Of a stretch of DNA of 64,000 nt, positions 43,900 to 53,200 are shown piece after piece. Position numbers and translations under genes: made by a program. The stretch lies in the NCBI RefSeq assembly GCF_020400655.1, contig NZ_JAINRC010000001.1, positions 558,001 to 622,000 on the forward strand, in the 5' to 3' direction. The notes under the pieces are model-generated. The model made no database searches, was not told the DNA's origin, and saw only the letters and a program-made list of their open reading frames with translations. This DNA comes from Streptomyces spinosus. GTDB taxonomy: Bacteria; Actinomycetota; Actinomycetes; Streptomycetales; Streptomycetaceae. Each line of letters begins with the position of its first letter. The stretch's first letter is position 1.

Positions 43900-45021
43900 T
43901 TACTTCAGGCCGATCTTGTCGCAGGCGGCCTTGTACTTGGCCGTGCAGATCTCGTTGGCCGTGTAGTAACCCTGCTTGATGACCGTGTCCTTGATGTTGT
44001 CCTTCGTCAGCGAGACGACCGGGACGATGACGGACGGGATGCCCTTCTCGGTGCCGCTGTCGACGGTGCTGGCACCGAGCGAGCTGTCGACCTTGCCGGT
44101 CTTGGCGATCGAGACGGCCATCTTGGCGACGGTCTCGGCCTCCTGCGGGTAGGACTTGAAGACGCTCATGTACTGCTCGTTCGCCACGATGCGCTGCACG
44201 CCCGCCAGCTCGGCGTCCTGGCCGGTGACCGGGGGAAGCGTCTTGAGGCCCGCGCCCTTGAGCGCGGTGATGATGCCGCCCGCCATGCCGTCGTTCGCGG
44301 AGTAGACGCCGACGATCTTGTCCTTGCCGAGGGCGGTGATGGCGCCCTCCATGTTGGCGTTGGCGTTCTCCGGCTTCCACTCCTTGGTGTCGTACTCCTT
44401 GCCGATGTTCACCTTGCCGTCGAGCACCTCGTGGGCGCCCTTCTTGAACTGCGCGGCGTTCGGGTCGGTCACGGAGCCGTTCATCATGACGATCTTGCCG
44501 GACTTGGCCTTGCCGCCCAGCGCCTTCAGCAGCGCCTCGCCCTGCGTCTTGCCGACCTCGACGTTGTCGAACGAGGTGTACGCGGAGATGGGGCCCTCGG
44601 CGAGGCGGTCGTAGGCGACGACCGGGATGCCCGCGTCCTTGGCCTTCTTCACGCCCTGGGCGACCGCCTTGTAGTCGACCGCGTCGAGGATCAGCACGTC
44701 GACCTTCTTGGTGATCATCGTGTCGATCTGCTGCGACTGCAGGGTCGCGTCCTGCTTGGCGTTGAGGTACTCGACCTTGCCCTTGCCGTTCGTCAGATCC
44801 TTGATCTGCTTCTCGATGATGGGCTTGTCGAACTTCTCGTAGCGGGCGGTCTGGTTCTCCGGCAGGAGCAGACCGACGGTGATGTCATCACCCTTGTGGG
44901 TGGTCGTCTTCCCGCTGTCGCCGTTGCCGCCGGACTCCTTCGCGCTGCCGCAGGCGGCCAGCGAGACGGTCATTGCGGTGGCACAGAAAGCAAAGGCAGC
45001 ACGACGCATGCGCTTGTTCAC
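43900..45021 (-). CDS. xylF: Xylose-type sugar ABC transporter substrate-binding lipoprotein
   Basis: A 373-residue periplasmic-binding-protein-like lipoprotein. The lipobox is LAAC with C24. The mature part follows the LacI/RbsB fold: ITVGLLLPENQTARYEKFDK, QIDTMITKKVDVLILDAVD, IPVVAYDRLAEGP, NANMEGAITAL and VYSANDGMAGGIITALKG, with the typical Asp/Asn/Arg ligand positions of sugar binders. GTG at 45021 has GGGAGG 8 bases upstream. Upstream (45022-45142) there is a TTGACG -35-like box on this strand and a 7-bp inverted repeat GATGGCA/TGCCATC. The ROK regulator gene directly precedes it. Confidence 0.93.
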   Translation of the reverse strand: MNKRMRRAAFAFCATAMTVSLAACGSAKESGGNGDSGKTTTHKGDDITVGLLLPENQTARYEKFDKPIIEKQIKDLTNGKGKVEYLNAKQDATLQSQQIDTMITKKVDVLILDAVDYKAVAQGVKKAKDAGIPVVAYDRLAEGPISAYTSFDNVEVGKTQGEALLKALGGKAKSGKIVMMNGSVTDPNAAQFKKGAHEVLDGKVNIGKEYDTKEWKPENANANMEGAITALGKDKIVGVYSANDGMAGGIITALKGAGLKTLPPVTGQDAELAGVQRIVANEQYMSVFKSYPQEAETVAKMAVSIAKTGKVDSSLGASTVDSGTEKGIPSVIVPVVSLTKDNIKDTVIKQGYYTANEICTAKYKAACDKIGLK

Positions 45022-45142
45022 TCTTCAAACCTCCCTGACGAGGCCGCGTCGTTGCGGCCGAGGTGGCTGGAAGTCAACTCGGCCACACGTGCGACGTCAA
45101 GAAGTAAATCCTTAACGAGATGGCAACGGTGCCATCCGTTCT

Positions 45143-46342
45143 CTAAGTGAAGGCAGGAGCCGCCACCGGCAGTGCACCCTCCAAAAGGGTCGAATCGCCC
45201 ATCTCGCTGAGCGCGAGGGCGAGCGCTCCGAGCACCTCCGCACGGCCGCCAAGTGCCCCGGGGAGAACGGACAGTTGGCGCGCCGCGCTGGGAATGGCGT
45301 AGCGGCCGACGGACTCCCTGATCGGCCCGAGCACCAGCTCACCGGCCTCGGCGAGATCACCGCCGAGGACCACCCGGCTCGGGTTCAGCAGGTTGCAGAG
45401 ATTGGCCACCCCGCTTCCGATGTGGCGGCCGACGTCGGCGATCACCCGACGGCAGCCCGGGTCACCGTCCCTGGCCAGCCGCACGACGCCTTCCAGCGTC
45501 AGGCTGGAGCCGTGACTGGGCTGGAGCAGCGGGAGCACATAGCGGGCCGCCGCGAACGTCTCCAGGCAGCCGCGGTTTCCGCAGCGGCAGACCGGGCCGG
45601 ATTCGTCGAGTGTAATATGCCCGATTTCTCCAGCTGTGCCGCCCGGGCCGCGATAGATCTTCCCGTCGATCACCAGACCGGCGCCGACACCGCTCGCGAC
45701 CTTGATGTACGCCAGGTCCCGGACGCCCTTGCCGCTGCCCCAGACCAGCTCGCCCAGGGCGCCGAGGTTGGCGTCGTTGTCCACGTGCACCGGCACGCCG
45801 AGCCGTTCGCGCAGTTCCTCGGCGGGCTTGGTGCCGCCCCAGCCGGGCAGGATCGCGGTCGAGCCGAGCGTGCCCGACTCGACGTCGATCGGGCCCGGCA
45901 CCCCGAGCCCCACGCCGGCCACCTTGGCCCGGTCCACGCCCGTCGCCGCGATCAGCCGGTTGACCAGCTGTTCCGCCCGGTCGAACCCCTGGTCGGCGGA
46001 GGCGTCGACGTCCAGCGGCTCGGCCTCCTCGGCCAGCACCTGATGGGCGAGGTTCCCGACCGCGACCCGGAGGTGGGTGTGCCCGAAGTCGACCCCGATC
46101 ACGATGCCGGCGTCCCCGCTCAGGCTGACGCTGCGGGCCCGCCGCCCGCCTGCCGACGTGGGCGTGACCTCGACGGTTCCGCCGTCCTTCAGCTCCCGCA
46201 CGATGTTCGAGACGGTCGCGGCGGACAGCCCGGTCGTCCGCGCGATCTCCGCCTGCGTGAGGGATCCGGCCAGGCGTACGGCCCGGACCACCCGCTCCAG
46301 GTTGGCTCGGTGCAGTGACGACTGCGACCCTGGAGTCTCCAC
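45143..46342 (-). CDS. rok7B7: ROK-family transcriptional regulator (Rok7B7-like)
   Basis: A 399-residue regulator. Residues 8-65 are a winged HTH (LHRANLERVVRAVRLAGS, LTQAEIARTTGLSAATVSNI), then a sugar-kinase-like ROK domain: IGVDFGHTHLRVAVGN (phosphate loop), VDNDANLGALGELVWG and the zinc motif GPVCRCGNRGCLETFAA (CxCGxxGCxE). In S. coelicolor the protein at this position, Rok7B7, controls the neighbouring xylFGH and influences carbon repression and antibiotics. GTG at 46342 is chosen for AGGAGG 5 bases upstream; the longer frame to 46393 is not needed. Located between xylFGH and ngcEFG on the same strand. Confidence 0.93.
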   Translation of the reverse strand: METPGSQSSLHRANLERVVRAVRLAGSLTQAEIARTTGLSAATVSNIVRELKDGGTVEVTPTSAGGRRARSVSLSGDAGIVIGVDFGHTHLRVAVGNLAHQVLAEEAEPLDVDASADQGFDRAEQLVNRLIAATGVDRAKVAGVGLGVPGPIDVESGTLGSTAILPGWGGTKPAEELRERLGVPVHVDNDANLGALGELVWGSGKGVRDLAYIKVASGVGAGLVIDGKIYRGPGGTAGEIGHITLDESGPVCRCGNRGCLETFAAARYVLPLLQPSHGSSLTLEGVVRLARDGDPGCRRVIADVGRHIGSGVANLCNLLNPSRVVLGGDLAEAGELVLGPIRESVGRYAIPSAARQLSVLPGALGGRAEVLGALALALSEMGDSTLLEGALPVAAPAFT

Positions 46343-46470
46343 GACGACCTCCTGAGCGCGGGGCCGCTTCGGCGAGGCCCCGTGTATGTCCAACTAGTGA
46401 ACTCTAAGCTGAGCCGTTCGGGGCGACTCCCGTCAAGAGGTTGAACCATTTCCGGGTACATGGACACGCC

Positions 46471-46507
46471 GACGCACACCTCCCCCGGGGAGGGGACGGT
46501 GTGCGTC
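46471..46507 (-). terminator. Hairpin terminator of the ngcEFG operon
   Basis: GACGCACACC (46471-46480) pairs perfectly with GGTGTGCGTC (46498-46507); the 17-base loop contains an alternative CCTCCCC/GGGGAGG stem. It starts 40 bases after the ngcG stop. Confidence 0.8.
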
Positions 46508-46547
46508 CTGGAATGATCCCGGGGCCTGCCCGCGCCGGGTCGAGCCC

Positions 46548-47474
46548 CTATTTGAGCGCCCCCGCGGTCAGCCCCTGCACCACCTGGCGCTGGAAGACGA
46601 TGTACGCCGCGAGCACCGGCAGCATCGCCATGACCAGGCCCGCGAAGAGCCCCGACCAGTCGCCCTTGTAGCCCTGGCTGGCCGCCAGCTGGACCAGTCC
46701 CTGGGTGAGGACCTTCTTGTCGGGGTCGGTGTTGAGCACCGTGGGCAGCATGTACTGGTTCCACTGGCCCAGGAAGTTGAAGATGCCGACGCTGATCAGA
46801 CCCGGCTTCGCCATGGGCAGCATGATCTGGAAGAACGTACGCGAGTGCGAGGCACCGTCGACGAAGGCCGCCTCCGCCACCGAGGTGGGCAGCGTGCGGA
46901 AGAACGCCGTGAGGAAGAAGACCGTGAACGGCAGCGAATAGGCGATGTAGACCAGGATCAGGCCGTGGATCGTGTTCAGCAGCCCCATGTTGTTGACCAC
47001 GTAGAACAGCGGGACCAGCGCGAGCATGATCGGGAAGCTCATGCCGCCGACGAACAGGTAGTAGACGAAGCGGTTGCCCGGGAAGTCGAAGCGGGCCAGC
47101 ACGTACGCCGCCATGGAGCCGAGCACCAGGGTGCCGACCAGTGAGCCGCCGACCACCAGGACGGTGTTCAGGAAGTAGTCGCTCATGTTGGCGTCGGTCC
47201 ACGCCCGCGCCCAGTTGTCGAAGTGCAGCGTGTCGGGCAGGGACCAGGGCGAACCGAAGATGGAGCTGTCGTCCTTGAAGGACGTCATCACGGCCCACAC
47301 CAGCGGCAGGACCACCATGACGGCCCAGATGACCAGGATGCCGTGGGAGAAGACGTTGAGGACGCCGCCCTCCCTCTTCCGCCCGGGGGACGGCACGGCC
47401 GGCGGCACGTCCACCTTGGTCACGCCGGCGCCGGACTCGGCCGGCAGCGGTGCGGGGGTCTCGGTCGTCTTCAT
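46548..47474 (-). CDS. ngcG: Carbohydrate ABC transporter permease
   Basis: A 308-residue CUT1 inner-membrane permease with six transmembrane segments. The EAA loop EAAFVDGASHSRTFFQIMLPM (seen as EAAFVDGASHSRTF) sits after the fourth segment, and MVVLPLVWAVMTSFKDDSS is the typical first segment. A 35-residue polar N-terminus precedes it. It starts 4 bases after the ngcF stop. By synteny it is part of the NgcEFG importer for N-acetylglucosamine and chitobiose; no ATPase gene is present, so it should use the shared MsiK ATPase encoded elsewhere. Confidence 0.92.
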   Translation of the reverse strand: MKTTETPAPLPAESGAGVTKVDVPPAVPSPGRKREGGVLNVFSHGILVIWAVMVVLPLVWAVMTSFKDDSSIFGSPWSLPDTLHFDNWARAWTDANMSDYFLNTVLVVGGSLVGTLVLGSMAAYVLARFDFPGNRFVYYLFVGGMSFPIMLALVPLFYVVNNMGLLNTIHGLILVYIAYSLPFTVFFLTAFFRTLPTSVAEAAFVDGASHSRTFFQIMLPMAKPGLISVGIFNFLGQWNQYMLPTVLNTDPDKKVLTQGLVQLAASQGYKGDWSGLFAGLVMAMLPVLAAYIVFQRQVVQGLTAGALK

Positions 47475-47478
47475 CGCT

Positions 47479-48405
47479 TCAGTACTCCAGCCGCTCGCGG
47501 CGGCCCAGCCTCATCACGATCGCCGCGAACGCGAGCGTGACGACGAGCAGGGCGACGCCGATGGTGGTGGCGTAGGCGGCCTGACCGTCCCGGAACGCCT
47601 TCTGGTACACGTACAGGACCATCACCGTGGTCGAGTAGTCGGGACCGCCCGGTCCGGTCGTCATGATCTGTACGACCGCGAACGACTCGGCGCCGAGGGC
47701 GAGGATGCCCATGTACACCCAGCCGGACTGCACGGTGTCCCACAGCAGCGGCAGGGTGACGCGGAAGAAGGTGGTGAAGCGGCTGGCGCCGTCCAGCAGC
47801 GCCGCCTCGTACAGCTCGGCCGGGATCGAGGCCATGCCCGCGGAGAACAGCACCACGAAGAAGCCGACCGTGGACCACACGAGCACCGCCATCACGCACC
47901 ACAGGGCGAGGCTCGGATCGCCCAGCCACAGCGGCTGCACGCCGTCGAGGCCGATGCCGCGCAGCAGCGAGTTGATCGCACCGCTGTCCGGGTTGTAGGC
48001 GAAAGCGAACAGCAGCGCGACGATCGCGATCGACAGCACCTGCGGGAAGAAGTAGACGATCTTGTAGAAGGACGAGCCCCGGACCCCGGAGATCACGGGG
48101 CCGCCCCTTCTGCGCCGTCCGCCCACGTTGATCATGAAAGCGAGGAACAGCGCGAGACCGATCGTCACCACCGGCAGCACCAGAGCGAACAGCAGACTGT
48201 GCTGTAGCGACTTCCAGAAGATGTCGTCGTCGAGCATCCTCTTGTAGTTGTCGAAGCCGACCATTTTGAATTCGGGGCTGAGGCCCGTCCAGTCCGTGAA
48301 CGAGTAGTAGATGGACTGGATGAACGGCCACACCACGAAGAGCGCGTACAGTCCGAGGGGCAGTGCCAGAAACCCCACGATGAACCGGTACTTGCCGTGC
48401 TGCAT
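47479..48405 (-). CDS. ngcF: Carbohydrate ABC transporter permease
   Basis: A 308-residue CUT1 permease. Segments include FIVGFLALPLGLYALFVVWPFIQ (start), the conserved EAALLDGASRFTTFFRVTLP loop and a final VALLVVTLAFAAIVMRLG. A basic RRRRGG cluster near residue 98 lies in a cytoplasmic loop. ATG at 48405 is chosen because GGAG lies 5 bases upstream; an in-frame GTG two codons earlier has no room for a ribosome site. The NgcE gene ends 29 bases upstream. Confidence 0.92.
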   Translation of the reverse strand: MQHGKYRFIVGFLALPLGLYALFVVWPFIQSIYYSFTDWTGLSPEFKMVGFDNYKRMLDDDIFWKSLQHSLLFALVLPVVTIGLALFLAFMINVGGRRRRGGPVISGVRGSSFYKIVYFFPQVLSIAIVALLFAFAYNPDSGAINSLLRGIGLDGVQPLWLGDPSLALWCVMAVLVWSTVGFFVVLFSAGMASIPAELYEAALLDGASRFTTFFRVTLPLLWDTVQSGWVYMGILALGAESFAVVQIMTTGPGGPDYSTTVMVLYVYQKAFRDGQAAYATTIGVALLVVTLAFAAIVMRLGRRERLEY

Positions 48406-48434
48406 CGCCACTCCGGTGCTGTCAGGGTGCTGGA

Positions 48435-49880
48435 TTACTGGTGCTTGTAGTGCTTGATCGAGGTGTCCTTGGCCGCTTCGTCGGCAAAGCCCTGGATCTT
48501 CTTGACGGCCTCGGCCGGGGTGAGCCGTCCGGCCATCATCTCGCCGAGACCGGCCACGCCGATCTTCTCCTTCTGCAACTGCACGTACCAGTCCTGCAGC
48601 CGCGGATTCACCACGTTGGACCCGGCCTTGTCCAGCGCCGCCACGCCCGACTTCAGACCCGGTGTGAGGCTGATGCCGCTGGTGCCCCCGTTGTACGCGG
48701 TCAGCGACTTCACCTTGGCGGTGAAGTTCTTCGAGGACGCCTCGGAGAGCATGATGCGCAGCTGTTCCATGCCGCCCTCGGCGTTCTTCGCCTTGGCCGG
48801 CACGATGAAGGGCTCACCGCCGGAGGCCCAGATGGTGCCGAACGGCAGCTTGTCGGAGGAGTCGATGCCGGTGGGCGCGGACACCGCGAGGTCGAAGTCG
48901 GCCGGGATGACGTTGGCCGACTCGTTCTCCACCCAGGAGCCGTTCGGGATGAACAGCGCCTCGCCCTTGGCCCAGGCGGTCTGGGACTGGATGTGGTCCA
49001 GGCCCGGGGTGCCCTTGAGCACGTAGCCCTTCTTGTACAGCTCGTAGTAGGCCTCGAAGCAGGCCTTGACCGCGGGGTGCTTCCAGGCGTTCGGCTCCAG
49101 GTTGTCGATGGCGTCGAGGACCTCGCGGCCGCCCACCTTGCCGATCATCGGGTAGAGCGAGAAGGGGATGTAGTACGGGTACTTGCCCGCGTACGTCCAG
49201 CCCGCCATGCCCTTCTTCTTGGCCTTCTCGCAGACGGCCAGCATCTGGTCCCAGGTCTGCGGGTACTCCGCGTCCAGCGAGTCGAGGGCCTTCTGCGAGT
49301 ACCAGACGCCGTAGACCGTGTAGGCGTAGTACAGGATCCAGACCGGCTTGCCGTCGAACTGGCCCATCTCCACGATGCCGGGGCGCAGTGTGTCGCGGAC
49401 CTTCTTGGCCGGGTCGTCGTACGACGGCGCGTCCAGCAGCGGGGTGAGGTCCGCGAGCTGGTTCTTGCCGACGAGCACCCCCATGTCCATCTGCTCGGCC
49501 CCGGAGTTGTCGATGAGGTCCGGCGGGTTGCCCTGGTTGAAGCGGGGCTGCAGGGTGGACTGGATCTTCTGGGTGGCGGCGAACTTCACCTTGGCCTTGG
49601 GGAAGTCCTTCTCGTAGACCTTCACGGCGTCCTCGGCGTATTCCTTGCCGAAGCCGCCGTCGAAGAGGACGAACTCCATGCCCGCGGTGTCGTTGACGCC
49701 GAGGGGGTTCTTCGCGGTCTTCTTGCCCGCCTTCGCCTTGTCCTGTCCGTCACCGCCGCCGCTGGCGCAGGCGGACAACAGGCCCATTCCCGGTGCCGCG
49801 ACCAGGCCGAGCGCCGCGGACCGCTTGATCAGATCACGACGGCCTACACCTTCGACGCCGTGGTGCACAGTGGATCCCAT
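48435..49880 (-). CDS. ngcE: GlcNAc/chitobiose-type ABC transporter substrate-binding lipoprotein
   Basis: A 481-residue binding protein. The leader has a twin-arginine motif RRDLIKR (R14, R15) and a lipobox LSAC with C38, so Tat export of a lipoprotein is likely. The mature part is a CUT1 extracellular solute-binding fold (FVLFDGGFGKEYAEDAVKVY, PPDLIDNSGAEQMDMG, GWTYAGKYPYYIPFSLYPMI, PNGSWVENESANVIP with aromatic sugar-stacking residues). ATG at 49880 with GCGAGGAC 6 bases upstream. A DasR-like operator overlaps its promoter. The name rests on the conserved ngcEFG-rok7B7-xylFGH order. Confidence 0.92.
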   Translation of the reverse strand: MGSTVHHGVEGVGRRDLIKRSAALGLVAAPGMGLLSACASGGGDGQDKAKAGKKTAKNPLGVNDTAGMEFVLFDGGFGKEYAEDAVKVYEKDFPKAKVKFAATQKIQSTLQPRFNQGNPPDLIDNSGAEQMDMGVLVGKNQLADLTPLLDAPSYDDPAKKVRDTLRPGIVEMGQFDGKPVWILYYAYTVYGVWYSQKALDSLDAEYPQTWDQMLAVCEKAKKKGMAGWTYAGKYPYYIPFSLYPMIGKVGGREVLDAIDNLEPNAWKHPAVKACFEAYYELYKKGYVLKGTPGLDHIQSQTAWAKGEALFIPNGSWVENESANVIPADFDLAVSAPTGIDSSDKLPFGTIWASGGEPFIVPAKAKNAEGGMEQLRIMLSEASSKNFTAKVKSLTAYNGGTSGISLTPGLKSGVAALDKAGSNVVNPRLQDWYVQLQKEKIGVAGLGEMMAGRLTPAEAVKKIQGFADEAAKDTSIKHYKHQ

Positions 49881-49973
49881 GCTCAAGTCCTCGCCTTCTC
49901 CAGGACTCAGGCGGTGAACCGGATCCTCCCCGGCACCGCTGTCGGGTAGTGCTGGGTCGTGCTGGAAACGCCG

Positions 49974-50006
49974 ACAGGTATAGTCCACTTCCCGCCAACT
50001 GAGCAA
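49974..50006 (-). promoter_or_regulatory. ngcE promoter with overlapping DasR-like operator
   Basis: On the minus strand -35 TTGCTC (50006-50001), 18-base spacer, -10 TATACC (49982-49977). AGTGGACTATACCTGT (49989-49974) covers the -10 box and matches 13 of 16 positions of the DasR consensus AsTGGTCTAGACCAsT. DasR represses GlcNAc and chitin uptake genes until amino sugars are present, in keeping with the NgcE function. Confidence 0.65.
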
Positions 50007-50178
50007 GATCGAATGCAGGGTTCGCGTTGGGTCTTTTCCGAGTTGAGACCTCGCGGAAATATGAAGGCCCACGGAAGGGCCTGCCGGAAAAAGTCGCGAC
50101 ATAAGTCCCTGAATGCCACAGCCAACACCCTTGACATCACGGGCCACTTGACCACCTACTGGTTCCTGCGCCCTGTAG

Positions 50179-50192
50179 TTGACAACGTTGTC
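50179..50192 (+). promoter_or_regulatory. Palindromic operator upstream of the first GH92 gene
   Basis: GACAACGTTGTC (50181-50192) is a perfect 12-bp palindrome with a central CG, 31 bases before the start; TTGACA (50179-50184) overlaps its left end. The shape fits a LacI-family operator. The same motif with one change recurs twice upstream of the second GH92 gene. I see no gene in the rest of 49881-50222. Confidence 0.65.
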
Positions 50193-50222
50193 CGGAGGGG
50201 GCGCAGGAGGGGAAATCGGTAG

Positions 50223-53200
50223 ATGCAGCGCAGAACGCGGCACAGATGGGGCCCGGCGGTCGTCCTCACGGCCGCCTTTGTCATGGCCGTCGGCGCGCAG
50301 GGCGCGGCGGTCGCCCTGCCCGCCAAGGCCCAGGCGCCCGACCGGGAGTTCGCATCCTCGTTCGAGGCGGGCGACCCGGCGCCGGACTGGCTGAACACCG
50401 TCGACACCGGGCGGGACGGGACCAAGCGCGCCTCGGGCGTCGACGGCGGCTACAGCACGGGCATCCCGGGCAATGTCACCGACCATGTCACCGAGGTCCG
50501 CGCCAGCGGCGAGAACGCGGGTGCCGGCGAGGTCAAGGAGAACCTCGTCGACGGCGAGCCCGGCACCAAGTGGCTGACCTTCGAACCCACCGGCTGGGTG
50601 GAGTTCGACCTGGACAAGCCCGTGAAGATAACGACGTACGCGCTCACCTCGGCCAATGACTTCGACGAGCGCGACCCCGCGGACTGGACCCTGAAGGGCT
50701 CCTCCGACGGCAAGGACTGGAAGACGGTCGACACCCGCTCGGGGGAGGACTTCGCCGAGCGCTTCCAGACGAAGTCGTACGACCTCGCCGAGCCGGCCGA
50801 GTACCAGCACTTCCGGCTGGAGGTGACGAAGAACGCCGGCGCCGCGGACATCCTCCAGCTCGCCGATGTGCAGTTCTCCACCGGCAGCGGCGGCGGCAGC
50901 CCGGTGCCGCAGGACATGCTGACCCTGGTCGACAAGGGCCCGAGCGGCTCCCCGACCGCCAAGGCGCGGGCCGGGTTCACCGGGAAGCGTGCCCTGCGCT
51001 ACGCCGGCCGGCACACGGCGGCCGGCCGGGCCTACTCGTACAACAAGATCTTCGACGTGAACGTGAAGGTGGGCGGTAACACCCAGCTGTCGTACCGCGT
51101 CTTCCCGTCGATGGCCGACGGTGACCGCGACTACGACGCCACCAACGTCTCCGTCGACCTGGCCTTCACCGACGGCACCTATCTGAGCGGCCTGGGCGCC
51201 CTGGACCAGCACGGGTTCCCGCTCACCCCGCGCGGGCAGGGCGCGTCGAAGGCCCTGTACGTCAACCAGTGGAACAACGTGTCCGCGCGGATCGGCTCGG
51301 TCGCGGCCGGCAAGACCGTCGACCGGATCCTGGTGGCGTACGACTCCCCCGACGGCCCGGCGAAGTTCCGCGGCTGGCTGGACGACGTGGCCCTGAAGCC
51401 GGTGGCGCCCGAGAAGCCGAAGGCGCACCTGTCGGACTACGCGCTGACCACCCGCGGCACCAACTCCAGCGGCAGCTTCTCGCGCGGCAACAACTTCCCG
51501 GCGACGGCCCTGCCGCACGGCTTCAACTTCTGGACCCCGGTGACCAACGCGTCCTCGCTGAGCTGGCTGTACGAGTACGCGCGGGCGAACAACGCGGACA
51601 ACCTGCCGACGATCCAGGCGTTCAGCGCGAGCCATGAGCCGAGCCCCTGGATGGGCGACCGGCAGACCTTCCAGCTGATGCCCTCGGCCGCGTCCGGCAC
51701 CCCGGACACCGGCCGCGAGGCGCGGGAACTGCCCTTCCGGCACGAGAACGAGACGGCTCGGCCGTACTACTACGGCGTCCGGTTCGAGAACGGCCTGAAG
51801 GCCGAGATGGCCCCGACCGACCACGCGGCCGCCCTCCGCTTCACCTATCCCGGTGACGACGCGAGCGTGCTGTTCGACAACGTCACCGAGCAGGCCGGGC
51901 TCACACTGGACAAGGAGCACGGCACCGTCACCGGCTACTCCGACGTGAAGTCGGGCCTGTCGACGGGCGCGACCCGGCTGTTCGTGTACGGCGAGTTCGA
52001 CAAGCCGGTCACCGACGGCGGCTCCAGCGGGGTGAAGGGCTTCCTGCGCTTCGACGCGGGCGCCGACCGCACCGTCACCCTGCGCCTGGCGACCTCGCTC
52101 ATCAGCGTCGACCAGGCGAAGGACAACCTGCGCCAGGAGATCCCGGACGGCACCTCCTTCGACACGGTCAAGGACCACGCCCAGCGGGTCTGGGACAAGC
52201 TGCTCGGCAAGGTCGAGGTGGAGGGCGCGACCCCGGACCAGCTCACCACGCTGTACTCCGGCATGTACCGGCTGTACCTGTACCCCAACTCGGGCTTCGA
52301 GCGGGTCGACGGCAAGGACCGGTACGCCTCGCCGTTCTCCGCGATGCCGGGCCCGGACACCCCGACGCACACCGGCGCGAAGATCGTCGACGGCAAGGTG
52401 TACGTCAACAACGGCTTCTGGGACACCTACCGGACCACCTGGCCGGCGTACTCGTTCCTGACGCCGTCCCAGGCGGGCGAGATGGTCGACGGGTTCGTGC
52501 AGCAGTACAAGGACGGCGGCTGGACCTCCCGGTGGTCCTCCCCCGGCTACGCCGACCTGATGACCGGCACGTCCTCGGACGTGGCCTTCGCCGACGCCTA
52601 CGTCAAGGGCGTGAAGTTCGACGCGAAGGCGGCGTACGACGCGGCCGTGAAGAACGCGACCGTCGTCCCGCCGATGTCGGGCGTGGGCCGCAAGGGCATG
52701 GCGACCTCGCCCTTCCTCGGCTACACCCCGACCGACACCCACGAGGGCCTGTCGTGGGCGATGGAGGGCTACGTCAACGACTACGGCATCGCGAAGATGG
52801 GCGAGGCGCTCTACGAGAAGACCGGCGAGAAGCGCTACCGGGAGGAGTCGGAGTACTTCCTGAACCGGGCCCGCGACTACGTGAACCTGTTCGACGCCAA
52901 GGCCGGCTTCTTCCAGGGCCGCGACGCCAAGGGCGACTGGCGCGTGGACTCCGCGAAGTACGACCCGCGCGTGTGGGGCTACGACTACACCGAGACCAAC
53001 GGCTGGGGCTACGCCTTCACCGCCCCGCAGGACAGCCGCGGCCTGGCCAACCTGTACGGCGGCCGGCAGGGCCTGGCCGACAAGCTGGACGAGTACTTCG
53101 CCACCCCGGAGACGGCCTCCCCCGACCTCGTCGGCTCCTACGGCGGTGTCATCCACGAGATGACCGAGGCGCGGGACGTCCGGATGGGCATGTACGGCCA

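Noticed and set aside
45141-46408. Shared CTCTAAG motif upstream of xylF and rok7B7 as a ROK operator
   Set aside because: Only 7 bases long, and one copy includes the rok7B7 stop codon; too weak to call.
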